DNA of 64,000 nt from Diploptera punctata (Eukaryota; Arthropoda; Insecta; Blattodea; Blaberidae), in assembly GCA_030220185.1 (NCBI GenBank), contig JASPKZ010007283.1, positions 1,325,501 through 1,389,500 of the forward strand. The letters are read 5' to 3'. Of this stretch, positions 54,818-63,108 are shown piece after piece. The notes under the pieces were generated by a model, which had not been told where the DNA came from, ran no database searches, and was given only the letters and a program-made list of their open reading frames with translations. The position numbers were made by a program, and so were the translations under genes. Numbering within the stretch: the stretch's first letter is position 1; each line of letters starts with the position of its first letter.

Positions 54818-55579
54818 CTAGGTAGTGATCTGAACCAATATCATATCCTCTGTAGGCTCTGACATCGAGAAACAATTTAAAAATCTTATTATTTGCAATG
54901 AATAATCAATGATTGATTTTGAGTCCTGACGATGCCAGGTATATTTATGTATGTTTCTATGATTGTAAAAGGTATTCGTTATTTTCAGTTCATTGTAGAT
55001 AGCAAAATCTGTTAATCTTGTCCCATTCCTATTGCTGGTTGGTTCGCCAAATGTTCCAATATTATTGTTGACTTGAGCATTGCCCACTCTGGCATTTAAA
55101 TCTCCTATTATGAGAATGTAATCATTTCTATTAATTTTGCTATAAATTTCTTGTAATATTTTATAAAATTCTTCATTGTCTTCTTCACGGCCTTCCTCTG
55201 GTGCATATACACCAAGAACTGTCAAATTACCTCTATTTATTTTCAGTCGAAGCTCTAATATTCTTTCATTCCAGTAAGTGTAGTGTTGAATTTTATTTCT
55301 TATGGTTTTATTAATCCAAATCATTACTCCAGCTTGTCCATGGGTTTTCCTGTCGACACCGCTATATATTTGTACATAATTTTGTGTTTCTTTCGTTCCT
55401 TTAAGTTTCTTCTTAGTTTCTGTAGTTACTGCAATATCAATGTTTCTATTTTTAAATATACTGTCTAGTTCCTCTTCTTTTTCATGGATGCTTCGGACAT
55501 TCCAGGTTGCATATCTTACAATATCATTGTGCCGTTTTCTTTTAACCATATTTCTTTGCTGTGGGTCGTCATATTTCAA
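54818..55579 (-). pseudogene. LINE B endonuclease
   Basis: 253 codons: RYATWNVRSIHEKEEELDSI, VTTETKKKLKGTKE, GVMIWINKT, VLGVYAPEEGREED, LIIGDLNARVGN, NIHKYTWHRQDSKSIIDYSL. The SDHYLV motif that should follow is reached only after a frame change near 54880. The protein is an apurinic-type endonuclease of about the normal length and would nick target DNA. The start is either the first methionine at 55579 or the later MVKRKRH. Confidence 0.88.
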
Positions 55580-55784
55580 TTCCTTCTGGCTTTTTTCGTG
55601 TTGAGACTTGAAAGTAGTTTTGAAGTTCCTTAGGACAGGTTACTGGCCCGACGCTAAGTAGTCCAGTGGTAGGGCTGCTACCTTTTAGTCTCTGGACAGA
55701 CATTAGGATACCGCATTTACTCAGTACCTGATGGAACGGTTATACCGCCGTGACTCGGTCCTCAGAGCCTCGTTTGTGAAAACA

Positions 55785-55857
55785 GGTTGTACCACGAGAA
55801 GGTGAGGATGAGAATTGGGTAGGAGAGGTTATACACACGTCACTACCCCTTACAACC
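55785..55857 (-). other. 5'-terminal fold of LINE B, HDV-ribozyme-like layout
   Basis: On the minus strand the first seven bases GGTTGTA (55857-55851) are fully complementary to TACAACC (55791-55785). ACCTTCTCGTGGT lies directly before the latter, giving a 3-bp ACC/GGT hairpin with a seven-base loop. The long stretch between contains a possible GGGTAG/CTACCC hairpin. The layout agrees with LINE C despite different P1 sequence. Confidence 0.5.
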
Positions 55858-55928
55858 CTACTATTATTATTATTATTTTTATTATTATTATTTTTATTAT
55901 TATTATTTTTATTATTATTATTTTTATT

Positions 55929-55959
<31 letters not shown>

Positions 55960-55965
55960 TTATTA

Positions 55966-56021
<56 letters not shown>

Positions 56022-56030
56022 GATGACGGA
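55858..56030. repeat. (ATT)n tract at the 5' side of LINE B
   Basis: ATT/TTA units with periodic TTTTT interruptions (ATTATTATTTTT), about 170 bp. It is followed by TAATAATAATAAT on the other strand, giving a weak inverted arrangement. Confidence 0.95.
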
Positions 56031-56153
56031 TAATAATAATAATAATATTTTTTATTATTGTCCATTATCTAAGAGCTATTATTATGATGGACTAGACATA
56101 TATAAACAAAATATTTTAAATGTAGGTTGAAACGTTTCCTCACTAATACGTAA

Positions 56154-56184
<31 letters not shown>

Positions 56185-56413
56185 ACTCATAAATATATGA
56201 AACTATATTATATTTTATTACACACATTTAGAGCATTATTATTAAAACGTGGTACTGCACGCACAATTAAATTTATGCTGGTAGCTAAATACAGTTACAG
56301 AGTTTACGAAGCCAGGAATATTACTTAAGATAATGTAAAATGGACGTAGATTATGTGGCAGGAATTAAGTATTACAGGACGTATTTTGCGAAATTAGAAA
56401 TAAATAAAAAAAA
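56031..56413. other. No gene seen; (AAAT)n at 56151-56184
   Basis: AT-rich with an AAAT microsatellite. No recognised element. Confidence 0.6.
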
Positions 56414-56493
56414 TGTCGGAGGATTCGAACCCTGGCTTTTACATACATTTCATTTTGCTGTAAGAAGTTTAACGATCTACGCTAATCGAACGT
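56414..56493 (-). repeat. tRNA-like relic
   Basis: The minus strand shows TTAGCGTAGATCGTTAAAC (A-box-like) and GGGTTCGAATCC (B-box). The acceptor pairs only partly. SINE head or pseudogene. Confidence 0.5.
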
Positions 56494-57089
56494 CTGATGC
56501 TAATCGGCTTGTTTACTTTTACACTATGAACGAGAGTTGAACTTTATTTAAAATGAGTAATATTGCATTTGTCCAAGACTCTTAAATATCTAGAAACATG
56601 TCTCCTTCACAGCTCTTTAACTATTCAAGACGATTAAAACCAAATACAGCGTATTTGAAACATTAACAGTGCGTTACCTCGTAAACCTCAGCTATGGCTT
56701 TTCGAGTATATGCAGTTGGCCATAACGGGAACTCCGCTTTTTCAAGCGGCTCATTCTTTTTGTCGCTAAGTGTACCTCAACAAATATTTTAATATTCTGT
56801 ACACCTCTGGACAATTTCAAGATGAAACTGAATTCAAATTTTGTAGCACATATAGACTACGTATATTTGTTAAAAACTAAATTGGATTAGGCTATCTTGC
56901 ATTATTGTTCGATTAAGAGGTTATAATTATAAAACTTCTATGGCTATTTCTTTTTTTCCTCGATATAATGTAGCATTCGATTAAGAAAAGTACGGCAAAT
57001 CGTGAATTTTCCTCCCTGTCTCTTTATTTGAACTTACATCAAATTACATAATATACCATACATTTGGTCTTATACTTATGAAACAGTTG
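56494..57089. other. No gene seen
   Basis: No recognised element. Confidence 0.5.
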
Positions 57090-57099
57090 ATCGCAACTC

Positions 57100-57173
57100 G
57101 CCTCGGTAGCTCAGTTGGTAGAGCATTTGGCCCGGAAAGCCAAAGGTCCCGGGTTCGAGTCTCGGTCTAGGCG
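57100..57173 (+). tRNA. tRNA-like gene or pseudogene, anticodon GGA position, copy 1
   Basis: GCCTCGG/TCTAGGC acceptor (one mismatch, one GU), D-stem GCTC/GAGC, anticodon stem TTGGC/GCCAA with loop CCGGAAA, T-stem CCGGG/CTCGG (one GU) and B-box GGGTTCGAGTC. A TTTTT run follows. The loop has C instead of U at position 33, and there is no long variable arm as a serine tRNA would need, so a tRNA-derived repeat or pseudogene is more likely than a working tRNA-Ser. Confidence 0.55.
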
Positions 57174-57402
57174 AAAATTTTTCTCTTCAAATATAATTTT
57201 TCCTTCAGTGAGAAGTGTTAAATTAATAATAAAAACGTCAATAGAAGCCAACTGGCTTTATAAAGTAGTGTTAAATTCCTAATAAATGTCTTCTTAACTA
57301 AGAAGCCGCCATTTGCAAAGATAGAAGCAAAGGTTTCAAAGTATTTGGCGCGAAGGAATTACAACGTATATAAGAGGAAAATTTGCGTATAGATCGCAAC
57401 TC

Positions 57403-57476
57403 GCCTCGGTAGCTCAGTTGGTAGAGCATTTGGCCCGGAAAGCGAAAGGTCCCGGGTTCGAGTCTCGGTCTAGGCG
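57403..57476 (+). tRNA. tRNA-like gene or pseudogene, copy 2
   Basis: Identical to copy 1 except GCCAAA to GCGAAA, which breaks one anticodon-stem pair. It is part of a 109-bp direct duplication (57090-57198, 57393-57501) at 303-bp spacing that includes GATCGCAACTC upstream and the AAAATTTTTCTC terminator downstream. Confidence 0.55.
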
Positions 57477-57501
57477 AAAATTTTTCTCTTCAAATATAAA
57501 T

Positions 57502-57967
57502 TATGAAACATATTTACACACATCTAGGGCTTGTTTTTAGGGAACTGAGTAGATGACGTTTTGATAGGAATATTTGTCCAGAAACGTACCATTTTCGTGC
57601 TACAGATACCATAAAATTACGTTAAGCCTTTAAATCTCCCGCGTTTGGCAGCGAGAAGTCGATAGTAATTTATGATTTATAAGTCTACATTTACACAACC
57701 CAAAATTTACTGAATTCGTAACAATGTCCAACGTCAAGTAAATATAAACACACTTCACTTTGGCACTGAAAAAATAAATTTGAGCGAATGTACCAGAAAA
57801 TTATATGCAGGTACAATGTGTGCAACGAGTTTTGGTAGTCGCCACATCAAATCACTGTTGTAGTGGATAAGAACTAACTAGGCTAACCACAATCTTAAAT
57901 AGCCTACAGTAGAGATATTTGGGTAGTTTCCGTATAAAAAGTATTCTTACAGTGACAAAGGTGATTG
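57502..57967. other. No gene seen
   Basis: No recognised element or frame. Confidence 0.5.
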
Positions 57968-59375
57968 TATTTAACACTAGCTAATACACGGCGTGATCTC
58001 CTATGTCTAAATAAATGAAAATTAATGTGATTTTATGTTTAATTGAATAAATAAAAAGAAAAATAATTATAAATTTATATTTTTAGATACCCCGTGCTGA
58101 TTACCCAGCGTTGCTCGGGAATTTACTTATCCCGATCTTCTTGATAAATTAGCTGAAATACGAAAATAAATGTGTTTTATGTTTAGTTAAATAAGTAAGA
58201 GGAATAATTTCTATCGTAACTATTTTTAGATATCCCGTGCTGTTTACCCGGCGTTGTCCGTAAATCTATTCACCTCGATCTTCTAGGCATAAATGAGCTG
58301 AAAGACAAAACGTAATGTAATTCTTATGACTATTTAACTCATGCCCCAAATGGGAGTTAATGACCAATCACATTTCAATGATTTCTATTTTACAACCAAT
58401 CAGAGTCGTGTTTCACCAAATATTTATCAGTGTTATAATTACCATATTAAAGAAAGCTCCTCCTTACAATATTGCGTTCCTTTGGCAATAAATAGTATGA
58501 TCTGGTTGCAGTGATAAACAAAAGAAGCAGTAGAAGCGTACCTATAGTTTCTCATTTGTTTTCAAACATCGCCGTTTACATTACATATATAAGTATTTTA
58601 AAATAACTATAGTTAAATAATGATTTGTGAGTAGTAACAGCTTAATTTTATTCGTTAAATAGTCCTAACAAATGCCACTCTTGATTTCCAAATTCTCTAG
58701 ATAAATTCACTCCTCACTTCGTGAGTCGTGAATTTATCGATAATTTGGAAATCACTCGTGGCATTACTTATGATTAGTTGAATAAGTAAAATGAAAAAAT
58801 AATTATAAATGTATATCGTAAGTATTTTAAGATTCTCCGTGCTGATTACCTGGTGTTGCCCGGGAATCTACTTACCTCGATCATCTTGGCATAAATGAGA
58901 TAAAATACAAAATTCGTTATTGTTATTCGTAAAAGAATACCAGCCATGTGCTGCTATGCTTGCTCAGGAATCTACGTTCTTGTCTCGATCTTCTTGGCAT
59001 CAATGAAAGACAGAAATGGTTATTGTGAGTTATCCGTAAGAGAAACGTACTGTCGCGGACATTTTGTAGAGCTTTTTGAAATATTCAATTCTGTGTACAT
59101 TAATTCTGTATATTTGTTATGGTTTAGGCAGCGTAATCCATTTAAGCGTCCGAAGAGCAACTTTTTTCACATTTTCTACTACAAAGGGCGATTTTTAAGG
59201 GTATAGGAGTTGAATATCACAACTCTTTTATAGCCTATGTTCATCCCGGGAATCTCCTGAAGATTTTGCAAAAAGCCTCATTAAAATCGGATCAACGGTA
59301 TGGCCGCGCATAAAGTACGAACAAACAAACAAATAAAACAAACCCACATTCATTTTTATATGATAGATTAGACAC
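57968..59375 (+). repeat. CCCGTGCTG..GTTGCCCGGGAATCT-type dispersed repeat, internally repeated
   Basis: CCGTGCTGATTACCCAGCG, GTTGCTCGGGAA and CTCGATCTTCTTGG-like blocks recur at about 58089, 58232, 58840 and 58950. The right end has AAATCGGATCAACGGTATGG, an (AAAC)n run and a TATATGATAGATTA end. Repeats of this look are common in arthropod genomes; the class is uncertain. An M copy is inserted at 58328-58773. The 86-codon frame at 58946-59206 looks spurious. Confidence 0.6.
58328..58773 (+). repeat. Repeat M, copy 4 (internally deleted, ends intact)
   Basis: GACTATTTAAC at 58328, the inverted GTTAAATAGTC at 58654-58664, and the complete fold-back at 58671-58766. CTTATGA occurs on both sides (58324-58330 overlapping the left end, 58767-58773), possibly a target duplication, but the same bases end the other M copies. 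Confidence 0.8.
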
Positions 59376-59791
59376 TGTCACGAAATCAGTGAATGTTTGA
59401 TTTTGTAAATGTAATTAGTTGAGTCATTAGATTCCTATCGATGTAACCAGACGCCGCAGATTTAGACACTTAATGCGATTTGTAGCATGAAAACTATTCC
59501 ATTTCAAAACCTTAGCTAATCAACCCGTAATGGATATTTCGGAACACATTTGTTATAGTTACTTTTATACTTCAAACGAAGGGTCGCCGAAGATTTAAAA
59601 AAATGTTTTCATGGGAGCACCTTCAATAAGTTCGGTGCATATAATTGAAAGCGCTAACATTTGTGACATTTCTCTATGGTTATTAGCGAATTCCAAATTA
59701 AGCTATTAAGGAAGTACTTATGACAAGGTTTTTGAAACATTTTCACATATCTTCACCGATCATATCAAAGAAGACATCGGAAATGACCTCA

Positions 59792-59797
<6 letters not shown>
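59376..59797. other. No gene seen
   Basis: No recognised element. Confidence 0.5.

Positions 59798-59838
<41 letters not shown>
59798..59838. repeat. (TA)n microsatellite
   Basis: About 20 TA units directly abutting the 5' end of an S1 SINE. Confidence 0.95.
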
Positions 59839-59840
<2 letters not shown>

Positions 59841-60165
59841 ACCGCTGTGGTCTCGAAGTAGCGTGTTGCCTTGTCAGGCAGCGGGCCCGGGTTCGATCCC
59901 GGTCGTGACAAGTTTCCTGGGTGAGGTTTTTTTCTGGGATTTTCCTCACCTGTAAGACAAATGTCAGGAAACTTACGGCCCAACGGTTCCCGAAAATCGT
60001 CCGGCCATCATCATCATCCTTCTCATTATCATCACCATCCTAACCGGTGTGGAAAGCAACGGGAAGCTACCAAACCTATAATTTCCTAGTAAAGCTGCAA
60101 AGCATAGCATGAAAATGCTATGATTGCAGTGAAAGACCTGCCCCCGGGCAGAATGACTATGTATG
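59839..60165 (+). mobile_element. SINE S1
   Basis: Complete: head CCACCGCTGTGGTCTCGAAG, B-box GGGTTCGATCCC, (ATC)n body, CATAGCAT-GAAA-ATGCTATG hairpin (60103-60122), then CTGCCCCCGGGCAG. It is followed by (ATGT)n and (CTT)n tracts up to 60210. Confidence 0.92.
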
Positions 60166-60224
60166 TATGTATGTATGTATGTATATATATATTCTTCTTC
60201 TTCTTCTTCCTCTACGCATGAAAG

Positions 60225-60920
60225 CTGGCAGCTTGTTGCGTGTTCATTCACTACAGGTCCGGGGTATGGCGACATCCTTCCATCGTAGTTGTGGTCTTCC
60301 TAATGGCCTTTTCTGCTGAGGTGTCCAGTCACGTACTTTCTTCACTAATCTACTGTTCTACATATTATCTATGTGATCCAATTTAGTCTTCTATCATTTA
60401 TCCAAAGGTTTATAGGTCCAATTTCACATTCTTCTCTAATAACAGAGCTGCGAATTTTCTCTCTCAGCGATTTTCCTACGATTTTCCTGAATACTTTAAT
60501 TTCGGTTGTTTCATTGATTTGTTTTGTTTTCTGAGTTTCTGTTCGGCATTCACAACCATATGTTAGGACTGGTCTTATGACAGATTTGTATATTCATACT
60601 TTTGTATCTATTCTTAAATTTTTATTTTTCCTAACAGTATTGTTTAAACATCCCGATATTTCGTTTGCATTATTTGCTTGATGGAGGATTTCATCTGTTA
60701 TTCTGTTGCTGCTATTGATTTCTACTCCTAAATATTTGAATTTCATGACTTGTTCTATACTTTTTCCTTCTATTTCTAATTTAACACGGCGTGGGTCCTT
60801 GGATATTGCCATTGATTTGGTGTTATTTGTTGAGATTTTCATGTTATATTTTACTGCAATGATTTTAAACTTGTGCAGTAGTACTTGTAAATCATCTTCA
60901 CTTTGTGCCATCAGCATAGT
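60225..60920 (-). mobile_element. LINE D-type fragment
   Basis: Minus-strand frame 60917-60594 reads AQSEDDLQVLLHKF (just after a YADD-type block), NMKISTNNTKSMAI, MKFKYLGVEINSS and NKNLRIDTKV. Downstream remains of LTYGCE and of the post-RT region extend to about 60225. Related to the fragment at 52060-52640. Truncated at the 5' side. Confidence 0.75.
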
Positions 60921-61084
60921 TCATATAAACAAAGAACGTCCACGAATCACACGAAAACTGTGTGTGAACTATGTGAAATGAAGTGCGACAGATGCCATGC
61001 GTATTGGCGCCCCCAGAAAACGATCTCACTAACACACTTCAGCAGCAACTGAACTCACATATACTTTGCACATTGTATGTAATT

Positions 61085-61087
<3 letters not shown>

Positions 61088-61117
<30 letters not shown>
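61088..61117. repeat. (TA)n tract bordering the tRNA-like satellite, left
   Basis: About 15 TA units between flanking DNA and the inverted first monomer. Confidence 0.95.
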
Positions 61118-61119
<2 letters not shown>

Positions 61120-61137
61120 TATGATAAGAAAAATTAA

Positions 61138-61207
61138 TGCCTGGACGGGATTCGAACCCGGATCTCTGAGTCTGTACCTCAGCGTGATATCCATTACACT
61201 ACCAGGC
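61138..61207 (-). tRNA. tRNA-Val-like unit, inverted monomer
   Basis: Minus-strand GCCTGGTAGTGTAATGGATA...CCAGGCA. Acceptor GCCTGG/CCAGGC, anticodon stem CTGAG/CTCAG, loop GTACAGA, perfect B-box GGTTCGAATCC. The D-arm resembles eukaryotic tRNA-Val (TAGTGTAGTGGTTATCACG). The acceptor helix is one pair short, so it may be a tRNA-derived element rather than a tRNA. Confidence 0.55.
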
Positions 61208-61430
61208 GAATCCAATTCAAACACTTATTTTTCTTATATATATATTATACTCTCCATTATTACTAGATGTCGCGAGAACACTGTCTTCACTGCCATCTAG
61301 TAGCTGACTATATCAAGTAAGCAAATTAAAGAGAATATTTATTTTACTTTATAGCAGTGACGCTTTATCGATGTTATAATTAAATCTTTAACATTGAGCA
61401 ATGCAAGCTTAATATGGTATGATAAGAAAA

Positions 61431-61483
61431 ATATCACGCTGTGGTACAGACTCAGAGATCCGGGTTCGAATCCCGTCCAGGCA
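61431..61483 (+). pseudogene. Truncated tRNA-like unit at the inversion point
   Basis: Starts at ATCACGCTGTGG, so the acceptor 5' strand and most of the D-arm are missing. The rest matches the ACA-type units. Confidence 0.8.
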
Positions 61484-61712
61484 TTTATTTTTCTTATCAT
61501 ACCATATTAAGCTGGCATTGCTCAATGTTAAAGATTTAATTATAACATCGATAAAGCGTCACTGCTATAAAGTAAAATAAAATATTCTCTTTAATTTGGT
61601 TACTTGATATAGTCAGCTACTAGATGGCAGTGAAGACAGTGTTCTCGCGACATCTAGTAATAATGGAGAGTATAATACATATATAAGAAAAATAAGTGTT
61701 TGAATTGGATTC

Positions 61713-61782
61713 GCCTGGTAGTGTAATGGATATCACGCTGAGGTAAAGACTCAGAGCTCCGGGTTCGAATCCCGTCCAGGCA
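61713..61782 (+). tRNA. tRNA-Val-like unit, AAA type
   Basis: Anticodon loop GTAAAGA and variable region AGCTC. Followed by ATTTATTTTTC, whose T5 run could end Pol III transcription. Confidence 0.5.
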
Positions 61783-62011
61783 TTTATTTTTCTTATCATA
61801 CCATATTAAGCTTGCATTGCACAATGTTAAAGATTTAATTATAACATCGATAAAGCGTCACTGCTATAAAGTAAAATAAAATATTCTCTTTAATTTGCTT
61901 ACTTGATATAGTCAGCTACTAGATGGCAGTGAAGACAGTGTTCTCGCGACATCTAGTAATAATGGAGAGTATAATACATATATAAGAAAAATAAGAGTTT
62001 GAATTGGATTC

Positions 62012-62081
62012 GCCTGGTAGTGTAATGGATATCACGCTGAGGTACAGACTCAGAGATCCGGGTTCGAATCCCGTCCAGGCA
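62012..62081 (+). tRNA. tRNA-Val-like unit, ACA type
   Basis: Loop GTACAGA, variable region AGATC, same stems and terminator. Confidence 0.5.
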
Positions 62082-62310
62082 TTTATTTTTCTTATCATAC
62101 CATATTAAGCTTGCATTGCTCAATGTTAAAGATTTAATTATAACATCGATAAAGCGTCACTGCTATAAAGTAAAATAAAATATTCTCTTTAATTTGGTTA
62201 CTTGATATAGTCAGCTACTAGATGGCAGTGAAGACAGTGTTCTCGCGACATCTAGTAATAATGGAGAGTATAATACATATATAAGAAAAATAAGTGTTTG
62301 AATTGGATTC

Positions 62311-62380
62311 GCCTGGTAGTGTAATGGATATCACGCTGAGGTAAAGACTCAGAGCTCCGGGTTCGAATCCCGTCCAGGCA
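62311..62380 (+). tRNA. tRNA-Val-like unit, AAA type
   Basis: Same sequence as the unit at 61713. Confidence 0.5.
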
Positions 62381-62608
62381 TTTATTTTTCTTATCATACC
62401 ATATTAAGCTTGCATTGCACAATGTTAAAGATTTAATTATAACATCGATAAAGCGTCACTGCTATAAAGTAAAATAAAATATTCTCTTTAATTTGCTTAC
62501 TTGATATAGTCAGCTACTAGATGGCAGTGAAGACAGTGTTCTCGCGACATCTAGTAATATGGAGAGTATAATACATATATAAGAAAAATAAGAGTTTGAA
62601 TTGGATTC

Positions 62609-62678
62609 GCCTGGTAGTGTAATGGATATCACGCTGAGGTACAGACTCAGAGATCCGGGTTCGAATCCCGTCCAGGCA
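62609..62678 (+). tRNA. tRNA-Val-like unit, ACA type
   Basis: Same sequence as the unit at 62012. Confidence 0.5.
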
Positions 62679-62907
62679 TTTATTTTTCTTATCATACCAT
62701 ATTAAGCTTGCATTGCTCAATGTTAAAGATTTAATTATAACATCGATAAAGCGTCACTGCTATAAAGTAAAATAAAATATTCTCTTTAATTTGGTTACTT
62801 GATATAGTCAGCTACTAGATGGCAGTGAAGACAGTGTTCTCGCGACATCTAGTAATAATGGAGAGTATAATACATATATAAGAAAAATAAGTGTTTGAAT
62901 TGGATTC

Positions 62908-62977
62908 GCCTGGTAGTGTAATGGACATCACGCTGAGGTACAGACTCAGAGATCCGGGTTCGAATCCCGTCCAGGCA
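62908..62977 (+). tRNA. tRNA-Val-like unit, ACA type with D-arm change
   Basis: ATGGACATCACG instead of ATGGATATCACG. It sits where the alternation would predict an AAA type. Confidence 0.5.
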
Positions 62978-63032
62978 TTTATTTTTCTTATCATACCATA
63001 TTAAGCTTGCATTGCTCAATGTTAAAGATTTA

Positions 63033-63035
<3 letters not shown>

Positions 63036-63071
<36 letters not shown>

Positions 63072-63108
63072 TGTGTGTATGTGTGTGTGTATGTGCGTGT
63101 GTTTGTTT
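63036..63108. repeat. (TA)n and (GT)n tract bordering the satellite, right
   Basis: The last monomer breaks off after TTTAATTATAA into TA repeats, then GTGTGTATG-type repeats. Confidence 0.93.

Larger units (their letters stand above)
52717..55857 (-). mobile_element. LINE B, full-length
   Basis: Roughly 3.1 kb between two (ATT)n tracts. The minus strand starts GGTTGTAAGGGG at 55857 and ends in (GAT)n. Endonuclease, linker, RT and GRPLKRL terminus are all present, with about four frame breaks. Nearly identical to the nested LINE B at 43909-44920 over the shared kilobase. Confidence 0.92.
61118..63037. repeat. 299-bp tandem satellite carrying a tRNA-like unit per monomer
   Basis: Starts of the tRNA-like unit at 61713, 62012, 62311, 62609 and 62908 give a period of 298-299 bp. 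A partial unit lies at 61431-61483. The first monomer (61118-61428) is in opposite orientation. Two alternating monomer types differ at fixed sites (see findings). Between units lies a conserved 229-bp AT-rich spacer. Confidence 0.95.

Noticed and set aside
55815..56065. Poly-isoleucine and poly-tyrosine frames on both strands
   Set aside because: Translation of an (ATT)n microsatellite.
57100..57476. Calling the two units functional tRNA-Ser(GGA) genes
   Set aside because: C at position 33, acceptor mismatch and no long variable arm; described as tRNA-like instead.
61118..63037. Regularly spaced repeats resembling a CRISPR array
   Set aside because: The repeated part includes the spacer, the period is 299 bp and each monomer has a tRNA-like unit; this is a eukaryotic satellite.
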